Source of the DNA: JACCSI01 sp035575715
Lineage (GTDB): Bacteria; Acidobacteriota; Vicinamibacteria; Vicinamibacterales; UBA2999
Reading direction: 5' to 3'
Length of the DNA stretch: 64,000 nt
NCBI GenBank assembly: GCA_035575715.1
Contig: DATLXN010000030.1
Coordinates: forward strand, 62,001 to 126,000
In this document: positions 50,533 through 61,079 of the stretch, in pieces
How the letters are laid out: each line of letters starts with the position of its first letter
How positions within the stretch are numbered: the first letter of the stretch is position 1
The notes under the pieces: model-generated
The model's database searches: none
What the model saw: the letters and a program-made list of their open reading frames with translations, nothing else
Told to the model about the DNA's origin: nothing
Made by a program: the position numbers and the translations under genes

Positions 50533-50874
50533 TTAGCCGCTGAAGCTGCTGACCGCCTCTTGTTCCGTATCGAACGTTTCGAACACGGTGAGAAGCTTGG
50601 TAATCGACAGCAGGTCTTCAATGCGCTTGGTCAGGTTCAGCAGCTTGAGGCTGCCGCCCTGACGGCTGACCGTCGTATACGTGCGGACGATTTCGCCGAG
50701 CCCTGCCGAATCGATGTACGGCACACCTTCCAGATTGAGCACCAGCTTCTTCTTGCCTTGCTGAAGGAGGCTATTGATCTTGTCCTTCAGGAGCTCGTCG
50801 CCTTCGCCAAGGGTCATCTTGCCCTTGAGGTCGAGCACGGTGACATCCGTCACCATGCGTTCCGCGATATCCAT
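50533..50874 (-). CDS. STAS-domain anti-sigma factor antagonist
   Basis: 113 residues, the size of SpoIIAA-type antagonists. It has VTVLDLKGKMTLGEG, then LVLNLEGVPYIDSAGLGEIVRTY, with the Ser in DSAGLG being the phosphorylation site by an anti-sigma kinase in the family. Dephosphorylated antagonist releases a sigma factor or partner. No kinase or sigma gene is nearby, so the partner is elsewhere. The start ATG 50872-50874 gives the canonical N-terminus; a longer frame to 50982 overlaps rpsU. It is 2 bp from the UbiA-like gene, so it may tie glycan synthesis to a stress response. Confidence 0.9.
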   Translation of the reverse strand: MDIAERMVTDVTVLDLKGKMTLGEGDELLKDKINSLLQQGKKKLVLNLEGVPYIDSAGLGEIVRTYTTVSRQGGSLKLLNLTKRIEDLLSITKLLTVFETFDTEQEAVSSFSG

Positions 50875-50908
50875 GCGAGTAACCTCGAAAATTGAGTGAA
50901 TTGTACCG

Positions 50909-51106
50909 CTACTCGGCTTCGCGCCGTGCCTTCTTGCGGTTGCGTTTGCGCGCCAGCGCCTGCTTGGCACGGCGCTTATCACCAGGTTTCAGATAGAAGG
51001 AGTGTTTCTTAATGTCCTTGATGATGTCTTCCTGCTGCACCTTGCGTTTGAAGCGACGAAGCGCACTTTCAATCGATTCGCCCTCCTGGAGTTTCACCTC
51101 GGCCAT
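50909..51106 (-). CDS. rpsU: 30S ribosomal protein S21
   Basis: 65 residues. MAEVKLQEGESIESALRRFKRKVQQEDI followed by a Lys/Arg-rich tail (KKHSFYLKPGDKRRAKQALARKRNRKKAR) is diagnostic of bS21, which binds near the anti-Shine-Dalgarno region of 16S rRNA. ATG 51104-51106 has a very strong GGGAGGGGG upstream. It lies 34 bp from the STAS gene on the same strand and diverges from purD. The 127-bp divergent gap contains a GCCCTG/CAGGGC stem (51135-51160) and a CTTTCGG direct repeat. Confidence 0.95.
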   Translation of the reverse strand: MAEVKLQEGESIESALRRFKRKVQQEDIIKDIKKHSFYLKPGDKRRAKQALARKRNRKKARREAE

Positions 51107-51201
51107 GTCAATCACCCCCTCCCTCAATGTGGTTGCCCTGCCTGCTCTTAATCGCAGGGCTGAATATGGTAGGCTATCACACACTTTCGGCTTTCGGTCA
51201 C

Positions 51202-51226
51202 AGACTCTAAGTCTTTCAAATACATA
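51202..51226 (+). promoter_or_regulatory. Leader hairpin and candidate -10 of purD
   Basis: AGACT-CTA-AGTCT (51202-51214), then TACATA (51221-51226), 7 nt before the purD ATG at 51234. The hexamer is weak but the spacing again suggests a leaderless start. No PurR-type box can be claimed. Confidence 0.33.
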
Positions 51227-51233
51227 CAGTTAG

Positions 51234-52514
51234 ATGAAAATCTTGGTGGTGGGCGGAGGCGCCCGCGAACATGCCTTGTGCTGGAGGCTGTCGCGCGACC
51301 CCGGGGTCGACCGCGTGGTCTGCGCCCCCGGCAACGCCGGAATCGCGCGCGAGTGCACCACCGTTGCCGTTGACCCCGCCGACCCCGAAGCGCTGCTCGC
51401 CCTCGCCGAGCAACAGCAGATTGATTTGACCGTTGTCGGCCCGGAAGCGGCGCTGGCGCGCGGAATCGCCGATTTATTCAGCGCGCGTGGTCGCCCGATC
51501 TTCGGTCCGCGCCGGCTGGCCGCCCAGCTCGAGACCAGTAAGGCGTTCGCCAAGGACTTTATGGCGCGCCACCGCGTACCCACGGCTCGCTATCGCGTGT
51601 GTAGCGACGCAGACCAGGCGTTGACCGCGATCCGCGCCGGCGAGTTCGGCGACACGCTCGTCGTCAAAGCCGACGGACTGGCCGGCGGTAAAGGCGTCGT
51701 CGTCGCCGAGACGCGCGAGGACGCGGAGGCCGCTATCCGAACGGTCATGGTCGAGCGCCATTACGGCGACGCCGGGTCGACAGTGGTCCTCGAGGAGCGC
51801 CTGAGCGGTCCCGAGGTGTCGTTCTTCGTGATTGCCGATGGCGAGTTCGCCGTGCCGCTGGTGGCGGCGCAGGACCACAAACGGATCTTCGACGGCGATC
51901 GCGGTCCAAATACAGGCGGGATGGGCGCTTTTGCGCCGAGCCGCCTGGTCGACGAGGCGATGCGTGATTGCATCCTCGCGGAGATCGTTCGTCCCGTGCT
52001 TCACGGGTTAATCATCGAGGGATCGCCGTACCGCGGCGTGTTGTATTGCGGTCTGATGCTGACTGCGGACGGCCCGAAAGTGATCGAGTTCAATGTCCGC
52101 TTCGGTGACCCGGAGGCGCAGGTGGTGCTGCCAATGGTCACCGAACCGCTGACGCCGATTTTGTGGGCGGCGGCGACCGGCGTCCTACGTTCGGCTCGGG
52201 TCGCTTTCAGCGACGAGCCGCACGTCGGTGTCGTACTTGCAGCGGCTGGCTATCCAGGCGAGGTCCGTACCGGCGACGTCATTACCGGCCTGGATCGCGT
52301 CGCGGCGGACTATCCCGATGTGCGCGTGTTTCATGCGGGGGTCACGGCGCAAGGCGACGGATTGGTCACCAGCGGCGGCCGCGTGATGACGGTGGTTGCC
52401 AAAGGCACGACGCACCACGCGGCGATCGCGCGGGCCTACGCGGCGGCCGGCCTGATCCACTTCGACGGGATGCAATACCGTCGCGACATTGCCGCCAGTG
52501 CGCTGCCACTTTGA
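51234..52514 (+). CDS. purD: Phosphoribosylamine-glycine ligase
   Basis: 426 residues. ATP-grasp enzyme joining 5-phosphoribosylamine and glycine, step 2 of purine synthesis. It has the N-terminal KILVVGGGAREHALCWRL, FGPRRLAAQLETSKAFAKDFM, VVKADGLAGGKGVVVAET and the ATP-grasp end VIEFNVRFGDPEAQVVLPM. Size is normal. It is separated from the main purine operon by a GT-C-like gene, rlmN and an M16 peptidase gene. No Shine-Dalgarno is visible. Cytosolic. Confidence 0.96.
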   Translation: MKILVVGGGAREHALCWRLSRDPGVDRVVCAPGNAGIARECTTVAVDPADPEALLALAEQQQIDLTVVGPEAALARGIADLFSARGRPIFGPRRLAAQLETSKAFAKDFMARHRVPTARYRVCSDADQALTAIRAGEFGDTLVVKADGLAGGKGVVVAETREDAEAAIRTVMVERHYGDAGSTVVLEERLSGPEVSFFVIADGEFAVPLVAAQDHKRIFDGDRGPNTGGMGAFAPSRLVDEAMRDCILAEIVRPVLHGLIIEGSPYRGVLYCGLMLTADGPKVIEFNVRFGDPEAQVVLPMVTEPLTPILWAAATGVLRSARVAFSDEPHVGVVLAAAGYPGEVRTGDVITGLDRVAADYPDVRVFHAGVTAQGDGLVTSGGRVMTVVAKGTTHHAAIARAYAAAGLIHFDGMQYRRDIAASALPL

Positions 52515-52585
52515 ACTGTCACCTACTAGCCACTGGTAACTGTCAGCGTGGGGAAACTCTCATCGTGCGTGAAGGTGGCACCCAG

Positions 52586-53971
52586 TCAGCGAAACGTGAT
52601 CTCGTCCACGCGACGGAACGCGACCTCGCCGTTCACATATTCACACTGAAGCCGGAGCGTGCCTCGTTGTGGCGTGGTTTGCTCGGTGGATACAGCGATA
52701 GAGCCATCGATATCGCCGCGACCCAAACTCATTCTGAGCACGGGCCCGAAGTACCCGCCAACTGAGTCGCCCAGCAATTGCTTGACCTCAGCGTTAGCAG
52801 CCATCATCTCTACTGCCCCGCGGTGCTCACGCAAAGTTGAGTCGGATTTCACCGCACTTGAAAATGCGGTTGAAAACTCCAGAGTCTCCGCCAACCCGCG
52901 AGCCCGATTCGCCTGATACATCAAGAGCACGAGTGCACAGACGGCCAACCCGATGTTGGTTCGATTGCGGCTCCCGCGTACCCGCTCGTAACGGGCGGCG
53001 AAGGCGCCAGTCAGGAAACAGAATCCCAGACCGGCCAAATACACGCGAATCTCGCTGCGCGCGGCGATGGGAGCTACCGGCACAATGAGCGTCAAGAACC
53101 ACAACACACTCAACCCGATCAGGGGCCAAATCGACAGATAGTTTGGCGGATCGCGGGGCTGGGCACTGACCCCACGCTTGCCAAGCAGCGAAGCCACAAG
53201 TGCCGTCGCCATGACGATCGATGGGGCAGGGATAGCCCGGCCGAAATAATTGACCGAATTCTTCATCCACACCTCGACAGGTGTCGCCAGGTTATACAGC
53301 GAGGCACTGTCGGGCATGAGCGCTCCGGTCGAGGACCTTAACAGATAGGCCCCGAGACCGAAGCCGGAGACGGCGACGACGGCGCCCACCGAGCGCCGAC
53401 CAAAATACACGGTGAGGCCAGCAAAAAGTATCGGCCACAACAACGCGGCCTCCTTGCTGAAAATGGCGAGCACGTAAAAGGCAACCGTGCCGGCGAAAGC
53501 CCAGCGCTCACCACGCTGCAGCCAACGAATCCACGACAACAAGGCGCCGAGACCAAATAACGCCATCAAGATCTCGCTACGCGCGGAAACCCAAAAGACC
53601 GCAATCATGCTGGCCTTAGGTGTCAGGACGAAAGCAAGCGCCGCGATAAACGCCGCGCGAGAACTGGCCAGCACTTTGTTTGCAAGTAAGTAGGCGAGCG
53701 CGACTACCGACATGTGCAAAGCGGCGCTGTCCAGCCGGTGCAACATTTGTCGGGTCGGACTGAGCTGGTGCTCGATCCAGTAGGTCAATTGCTGGGTAGG
53801 GCGAAAAAATCCAAACGCATCAGGTTCGGTGGCAAGAAGCCACGCTGAGGCCCGGTTGAGATTACCGACGTGGATGAAGTCGTCAGTAATGTGACCGCTT
53901 CGTAAAAACGGCGCCCACGCGACGATGGCGAGAGCGCTCAGGATCGTTAGATGGCGCGTCGAGTCACGCAC
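52586..53971 (-). CDS. Polytopic GT-C-like membrane protein, paralogue of 25159-26514
   Basis: 461 residues with about ten TM helices. It shares the early ITDDFIHVGN Asp pair, KASMIAVFWVSARSEILMALFGL and IFSKEAALL with the 25159 protein, so the two are diverged paralogues of a TMTC/GT-C type. The C-terminal 75 residues form a soluble domain (GDIDGSIAVSTEQTTPQRGTLRLQCEYVNGEVAFRRVDE) that resembles a Coa1-type fold, but only loosely. It probably glycosylates on the outer membrane face of the inner membrane; substrate unknown. GTG 53969-53971, with GAGGGAG upstream, is the start. Base composition looks less GC-rich than the neighbouring purine genes. Confidence 0.7.
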   Translation of the reverse strand: MRDSTRHLTILSALAIVAWAPFLRSGHITDDFIHVGNLNRASAWLLATEPDAFGFFRPTQQLTYWIEHQLSPTRQMLHRLDSAALHMSVVALAYLLANKVLASSRAAFIAALAFVLTPKASMIAVFWVSARSEILMALFGLGALLSWIRWLQRGERWAFAGTVAFYVLAIFSKEAALLWPILFAGLTVYFGRRSVGAVVAVSGFGLGAYLLRSSTGALMPDSASLYNLATPVEVWMKNSVNYFGRAIPAPSIVMATALVASLLGKRGVSAQPRDPPNYLSIWPLIGLSVLWFLTLIVPVAPIAARSEIRVYLAGLGFCFLTGAFAARYERVRGSRNRTNIGLAVCALVLLMYQANRARGLAETLEFSTAFSSAVKSDSTLREHRGAVEMMAANAEVKQLLGDSVGGYFGPVLRMSLGRGDIDGSIAVSTEQTTPQRGTLRLQCEYVNGEVAFRRVDEITFR

Positions 53972-54034
53972 TGGCGCATCACTCCCTCACTTCGCCGAAC
54001 CGGGCCGCCACGCCGCGGGTATCGGCGGGGCCAT

Positions 54035-55108
54035 CTATAGCGCCGCGGCGAGCCGCTGGGCAGGAGTGCCCTTCTGGCCTTCGACGATCAGCTGCCCGCA
54101 CGCCGCGCGGATGTCGCGGCCCCGGCTCTTGCGCACGGAGACCGCGATATCGCGCTCGGCCAGGATGCGCGCGAAGGTGTCGACGCGTTCGTCAGAGGGT
54201 CGGTCGAACGGGATGCCCGCCGCGGCATTGAGCGGGATCAGATTGACCTTGCCGCGGATGTCCGACAGCAATCGCGCCAACCGCCGGGCATCGTCCGGCG
54301 AATCGTTGACCCCTTCAAGCATCACGTATTCAAACGTGATGCGGCTGCGTTTGCGCAGCGGGAAACGCCGGCACGCATCGAGGATGTCGTGTAGCGAGTA
54401 CTTCTTATTCGGCGGCACAATCGCATCGCGCTGTTCTTCGGTCGTTGCGTGGAGCGAGATTGCCAGGTTCGGCATCAGCTCTTCCTGCGCCAACTTATCG
54501 AGCATCGGGACCAGGCCGACCGTCGATAACGTCACCCGGCGCGGGCTGACGCTCAAGCCGTGCTCGTCATTGAGCATGCGCAGCGCCTTCATCGTCTCGT
54601 CGTAGTTATGGAGCGGCTCGCCCATGCCCATCAGGACGATGTTGAACGCCTGGTCGTGCAGTTTCAGGGCGTGGGCGAGGACCCGCACCTGGCCGGCGAT
54701 CTCGGCCGCGGTGAGGTTGCGAATCAGCCCCATCTTGCCGGTCAGGCAGAACGCACAGCCCATCGCACAGCCGACCTGCGTCGAGACACAAAACGTTTGT
54801 GCGGGCGTGTCGGGAATGAAGACCGATTCGATCTGTTTGCCGTCGGCGAGTGTGAGCACGAACTTCTGCGTACCGTCTTCCGATTGATCGCGCCGCGACA
54901 CGGCCGGTGTGGCAATGACGAACTGGTCGGCGAGTCGTGTTCGCATCTCGCGACTGAGGTCGGTCATCGCGTCGAAATCGGTGACGTCGCGCTTCCAGAT
55001 CCAGCGGAAGACTTGTCGCGCGTGGAAGCGCCGGTACCCCCGCGCCTCGAACAGCGCTTCGAGCTCGCCGAGCTCAAAACCGGCGAGGTCCAGCGGCCTT
55101 GCGTGCAT
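54035..55108 (-). CDS. rlmN: 23S rRNA (adenine2503-C2)-methyltransferase
   Basis: 357 residues. Radical-SAM enzyme that methylates A2503 of 23S rRNA and A37 of some tRNAs. It has the 4Fe-4S triad in QVGCAMGCAFCLTGKMG, the GMGEPLHNYDE motif and the C-terminal catalytic Cys in SRGRDIRAACGQL. N-terminal FHARQVFRWIWKRDV is the family opening. ATG 55106-55108 is preceded by GGAGGGG and, a few bases further, by TGATATCAT, an extended -10 on the minus strand. Length is normal. Confidence 0.95.
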   Translation of the reverse strand: MHARPLDLAGFELGELEALFEARGYRRFHARQVFRWIWKRDVTDFDAMTDLSREMRTRLADQFVIATPAVSRRDQSEDGTQKFVLTLADGKQIESVFIPDTPAQTFCVSTQVGCAMGCAFCLTGKMGLIRNLTAAEIAGQVRVLAHALKLHDQAFNIVLMGMGEPLHNYDETMKALRMLNDEHGLSVSPRRVTLSTVGLVPMLDKLAQEELMPNLAISLHATTEEQRDAIVPPNKKYSLHDILDACRRFPLRKRSRITFEYVMLEGVNDSPDDARRLARLLSDIRGKVNLIPLNAAAGIPFDRPSDERVDTFARILAERDIAVSVRKSRGRDIRAACGQLIVEGQKGTPAQRLAAAL

Positions 55109-55117
55109 GACCCCTCC

Positions 55118-55126
55118 ATGATATCA
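55118..55126 (-). promoter_or_regulatory. Extended -10 promoter of rlmN
   Basis: TGATATCAT on the minus strand (TGN plus TATCAT), ending 9 nt before the ATG. The strong GGAGG lies in the same stretch, so the transcript start must be close to the Shine-Dalgarno or further upstream. Confidence 0.4.
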
Positions 55127-55165
55127 TTCTGTTTTAATCCCTTTAAATACAAGGAGTTAGCGACA

Positions 55166-55197
55166 CATCATCGAATGATGGAGGCTGACTCGTCAGC
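55166..55197 (+). other. Twin hairpins in the M16 peptidase leader
   Basis: CATCAT-CGA-ATGATG (55166-55180) and GCTGAC-TC-GTCAGC (55184-55197) stand in tandem just before the GTG start of the peptidase gene. They overlap a small upstream reading frame (55175-55219). Confidence 0.45.
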
Positions 55198-55219
55198 AGG
55201 AATCAGCAAATCCAAGTGA
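55175..55219 (+). CDS. Possible 14-codon leader peptide upstream of the M16 peptidase gene
   Basis: ATG ATG GAG GCT ... AAG TGA reads MMEADSSAGISKSK and stops so that its TGA overlaps the GTG start at 55216 (GTGA). AAGGAG is upstream at 55151-55156 but is about 18 nt away, longer than ideal. It could couple translation to the peptidase gene or be accidental. Confidence 0.3.
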   Translation: MMEADSSAGISKSK

Positions 55220-56484
55220 TCGAACCCCGTATTCGCCGCGAGACCCTCGCGAACGGCCTTCGTCTCGTCACCGAGGCCATGCCGCACGTGCGGTCGGTCT
55301 CGATCGGCGTGTGGCTGACCCGTGGCTCGCGTCACGAACCCGCCGACCACGCCGGCATCGCGCACTTTGTCGAGCACATGCTCTTCAAAGGCACCACCAC
55401 CCGCTCAGCCGAAGACATTGCGCAACAGGTCGATTCGATTGGCGGGCAGCTCGACGCCTTCACCTCGAAGGAGTACGCCGGCTATTACGTCAAGGTGCTC
55501 GACGAACATCTGCCGCTGGCGATGGACATCCTGACTGATCTGGTGTCGCACCCGATTTTTGCTCCGGAAGACATCGAGCGTGAGAAGAAGGTTGTCCTCG
55601 AAGAGATCAAGATGGTCGAGGACACGCCCGACGACCTGGTCCACGAGATTTTTTCGGAGGCCTACTGGAACGGGCATCCGCTCGGTCGCCCGATTCTCGG
55701 CACGCCGGCCAGTGTGTCGGCGCTCGATCAACCGACACTGCAGCACTATTTTCACGACGCCTACGTCGCCGGTAATTTTGTGGTGGTGGCAGTGGGCAAC
55801 CTTGAACACGACCGAGTCAAGGCGCTGGTCGAAGCCGCATTTACCGCGACGCCCTCACAGGGCAGCGCGATTGTTGACGATGTGCCGGTGGTGATGCCGA
55901 CGGTGGAGATTCGCCAGAAAGATCTCGAGCAAAGCCACGTCTGCCTCGGCACGGTGGGCTTGCCGCAGAACCATCCCGATCGCTACGCGGCCTACGCGCT
56001 CAACACCGTGCTTGGCGGCTCGATGAGTTCGCGGCTGTTTCAGAACGTCCGCGAGAAGCGCGGCCTGGCCTATGCGGTGTTCTCCTCGATGAGTTCCTAC
56101 CAGGACGTTGGCGCGTTGAGTATTTATGCCGGCTGCGGCAACGAGGCGGTCGGGGAACTGATCGACGTGGTGATCAGCGAGATCCGTCGTCTCAAGCAGG
56201 AGCCGTTTCCAGACGACGAACTGCGTCGGGCCAAGGATCATCTGAAGGGATCGCTGATGCTCAACCTCGAGAGCACATCGAGCCGGATGTCGCATCACGC
56301 CCGTCAGGAGATCTACAAGGACCGCGCTGACACCCTCGACGAAATGATCGCGGCGATCGAACAGGTCTCAATTGCTGATCTGCAGCGCCTGTCACAGACG
56401 TTTTTCGACGGCGATGTGCTCGGCGCGACCGTGCTGGGTGATGTCAACGGGTTAGAACTCACACGGGACCGCCTCCGTGTTTGA
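55216..56484 (+). CDS. M16-family zinc peptidase (processing-peptidase-like)
   Basis: 422 residues, the usual size of bacterial single-chain M16B peptidases (YmxG/PqqL type). The inverted zinc motif is H50-F-V-E53-H54 (GIAHFVEHMLFKGT), with the third ligand near Glu129/Glu130 (EREKKVVLEEIKMVEDTP). The C-terminal half is the partner-like domain (GSMSSRLFQNVREKRGLAYAVFSS). It cleaves peptides, possibly signal or transit-like peptides, in the cytoplasm or envelope; no signal peptide is visible. GTG 55216 is the first start that keeps IEPRIRRETLANGLRLV. It is followed by purB after 39 bp and may be co-transcribed. Confidence 0.9.
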   Translation: MIEPRIRRETLANGLRLVTEAMPHVRSVSIGVWLTRGSRHEPADHAGIAHFVEHMLFKGTTTRSAEDIAQQVDSIGGQLDAFTSKEYAGYYVKVLDEHLPLAMDILTDLVSHPIFAPEDIEREKKVVLEEIKMVEDTPDDLVHEIFSEAYWNGHPLGRPILGTPASVSALDQPTLQHYFHDAYVAGNFVVVAVGNLEHDRVKALVEAAFTATPSQGSAIVDDVPVVMPTVEIRQKDLEQSHVCLGTVGLPQNHPDRYAAYALNTVLGGSMSSRLFQNVREKRGLAYAVFSSMSSYQDVGALSIYAGCGNEAVGELIDVVISEIRRLKQEPFPDDELRRAKDHLKGSLMLNLESTSSRMSHHARQEIYKDRADTLDEMIAAIEQVSIADLQRLSQTFFDGDVLGATVLGDVNGLELTRDRLRV

Positions 56485-56523
56485 CGATGGTGTGGCGGCC
56501 TGGGTCCTGGGGCGTGAGGCCTG

Positions 56524-57849
56524 ATGATCCCACGCTACACCCATCCCGAGATGGGTCGCATCTGGACCGAGCAGCACCGCTACGAAACGTGGCTGCAAGT
56601 CGAAGTCGCTGCCGCGCAGGCGATGGCCGACGCCGGCATTGTCCCGGCCGACGCCGCCCGCGATCTGGCCGAGAACGGCGCCTTTGACATCGCCCGCATC
56701 GAAGAGATCGAAAAGGTGACGCAGCACGATGTCATCGCCTTTACCACTGCGGTCGCGGAGCGAGTCGGCGCCTCGGCGCGCTGGCTGCACTTCGGCCTCA
56801 CGTCCTCCGACGTGGTCGATACCGCGCAGGCGATTCAGATGCGCGAGGCGTGCGACGTCATCCTCGCTGACCTGGACGCGTTGCGTGACGCGGTCAGGAC
56901 CCGCGCCCACGAACATCGCAAGACCCCGATGATGGGCCGCACCCACGGCGTCCACGCGGAGCCGATGACGTTCGGTTTGAAACTGGCGTTGTGGTACGCC
57001 GAGCTCGACCGCAACATTCAGCGCGTCCGCCGGGCCCGGGAAGTGGTGCGGGTCGGCAAGATCTCCGGCGCGGTCGGTACCTTTGCGCATCTCGATCCGG
57101 ACATCGAGGCGGCGGTCTGCGCGCGGCTTGGTCTCGAGGCCGCGCCCATCTCATCGCAGGTGATCCAGCGCGACCGTCATGCCGAACTGCTCGCCACGCT
57201 GGCAATCACTGCGGCCTCGCTCGAAAAATTCGCCCTGGAAGTTCGCGGGCTGCAGAAAACCGAGATCGGCGAGGTCGAAGAGCCGTTTGGCAAAGGCCAG
57301 AAGGGCTCGTCGGCGATGCCGCACAAGCGCAACCCGATTGGCTGCGAACAGATCGTCGGACTCGCCCGCCTGGTTCGCGCCAACGCCATGGCGGCGATGG
57401 AGAATGTGGCGTTGTGGCACGAGCGGGACATCTCGCACTCCTCGGTTGAACGGGTGATCCTGCCGGACAGCTTCATTGCCCTCGACCACATGCTGCGACG
57501 ATTCACGCGCATCGTCAGTGGCCTGGTCGTGAATCCCGATCGCATGCGGCAGAATCTCGAGCGGTCGCGCGGCGTGACGTTTTCAGGGCAGGTGCTGCTC
57601 GAGCTCGCGCGGCGCGGTATTTCACGGGAGCAGGCCTACCTGTGGGTGCAGCGCAACGCGATGAAATCGTTTGACGAGCAGAAAGATTTCAAGGCCTTGC
57701 TGCTCGCCGATCGCGACATCGTCTCAGTACTCCCCAAAGAAGCGATCGAACAGACCTTCGACCTCGACGTGCAACTGCGCAATGTCGATCAGATCTTCGC
57801 GCGCGTCTTCGGCGGCTCGGCGCAACAACCGGCAAAAGGGAATCCATGA
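56524..57849 (+). CDS. purB: Adenylosuccinate lyase
   Basis: 441 residues. Cleaves adenylosuccinate to AMP and SAICAR to AICAR, two steps of purine synthesis. It has the signature GSSAMPHKRNPIGCEQIVGL, catalytic His in GRTHGVHAEPMTFG, and the flexible loop Ser. Fumarase/aspartase superfamily, homotetramer, cytosolic. Its TGA overlaps the purS ATG by 4 bp (ATGA). ATG 56524 is the first start giving MIPRYTHPEMGRIW. Heads the purB-S-Q-L-F-M-N unit. Confidence 0.96.
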   Translation: MIPRYTHPEMGRIWTEQHRYETWLQVEVAAAQAMADAGIVPADAARDLAENGAFDIARIEEIEKVTQHDVIAFTTAVAERVGASARWLHFGLTSSDVVDTAQAIQMREACDVILADLDALRDAVRTRAHEHRKTPMMGRTHGVHAEPMTFGLKLALWYAELDRNIQRVRRAREVVRVGKISGAVGTFAHLDPDIEAAVCARLGLEAAPISSQVIQRDRHAELLATLAITAASLEKFALEVRGLQKTEIGEVEEPFGKGQKGSSAMPHKRNPIGCEQIVGLARLVRANAMAAMENVALWHERDISHSSVERVILPDSFIALDHMLRRFTRIVSGLVVNPDRMRQNLERSRGVTFSGQVLLELARRGISREQAYLWVQRNAMKSFDEQKDFKALLLADRDIVSVLPKEAIEQTFDLDVQLRNVDQIFARVFGGSAQQPAKGNP

Positions 57850-58085
57850 AGGCTCGTGTTTACGTCACGTTGAAGCCGTCGGTGTTCGACCCGCAAGGCC
57901 GCGTCGTCGCCGACGCGCTCACCTCGCTCGGTTACGGCGATGTCAAGGATGTGCGGCAGGGCAAGTTCTTCGACGTCGAGCTCGAAGGCGGCGATGCGCC
58001 GACGGCCAGGCAGCGGGTCACCGAGATGGCCGACAAGTTGCTGGCCAATCCGGTTATTGAAAGTTACCGGGTAGAGATTCTTTAA
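57846..58085 (+). CDS. purS: Phosphoribosylformylglycinamidine synthase subunit PurS
   Basis: 79 residues. KARVYVTLKPSVFDPQGRVVADALTSLGYGDVKDVRQGKFFDVEL is typical PurS. It bridges PurQ (ammonia source) and small PurL in the three-part FGAM synthetase of many bacteria. ATG overlaps the purB stop; purQ starts 2 bp after its stop codon. Confidence 0.94.
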   Translation: MKARVYVTLKPSVFDPQGRVVADALTSLGYGDVKDVRQGKFFDVELEGGDAPTARQRVTEMADKLLANPVIESYRVEIL

Positions 58086-58087
58086 GC

Positions 58088-58826
58088 ATGAAGTTCGCAG
58101 TCGTTGTTTTTCCCGGTTCCAATTCTGATCGCGACGCATGGCACGCGGCCAGCCAGGTGCTCGGCGAGCAAGCGGAACTCGTATGGCACAAGGACACCGC
58201 GTTGTCCGGTGCTGACGCGGTCATTCTGCCTGGCGGGTTTGCCTACGGCGACTATCTCCGAACCGGCGCGATCGCGCGGTTCTCTCCCATCATGGCGGCC
58301 GTCTCGCGCTTTGCCGAGCGCGGTGGACCGGTAATTGGGATCTGTAATGGGTTTCAGGTGCTGCTCGAAGCCGGGTTGTTGCCAGGCGCGATGGTCCGGA
58401 ACCGCGGGATCAAGTTTGTGTCGCGTCATGTGCATGTCCGGGTCGAGCACAGCGACACGCCGTTCACCGCGGCCTGCCGTCCCAACGAGGTGCTCGAGCT
58501 TCCCATTGCGCACGGCGAAGGCAACTACTTCGCCGATCCGTCGACGATGACCGAGCTCGATGCCAATCGACAGGTGATCTTTCGCTACGTGACTCCGACC
58601 ACATCGCGATCGCGCGACGGGGACCCCGGGGAAGGGGGCGACATCAGTGATGCGGCCAACCCGAACGGGTCGCTCAACAACATCGCCGGCATCTGCAATC
58701 GCGCCCGCAACGTCGTCGGCTTGATGCCGCATCCTGAGCGCGCCTGTGAACTGGCGCTCGGCAGCGCCGACGGCCGGGTCGTGTTGCAGTCGATGGTGAA
58801 GACCTTTACCGAACGCCTCACGCATC

Positions 58827-58834
<8 letters not shown>
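58088..58834 (+). CDS. purQ: Phosphoribosylformylglycinamidine synthase subunit PurQ (glutaminase)
   Basis: 248 residues. Class I glutamine amidotransferase that supplies ammonia to PurL. Nucleophile Cys in GICNGFQVLLEAG, PGGFAYGDYLR early, and the catalytic His in AHGEGNYFADP with a later GLMPHPERACE. Slightly longer than the usual 225-230 residues because of an insert with DPGEGGDISDAANPNGS (about 178-195). Its stop overlaps purL by 8 bp. Confidence 0.95.

Positions 58835-61079
<2,245 letters not shown>

Noticed and set aside
50533..50982. Longer STAS protein starting at 50982
   Set aside because: The extra N-terminus overlaps rpsU and is out of keeping with the 110-residue family size.
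55140..55215. Hammerhead-type ribozyme in the M16 leader
   Set aside because: The complement contains CTGACGAG, but no GAAA box or proper stem II/III follows.
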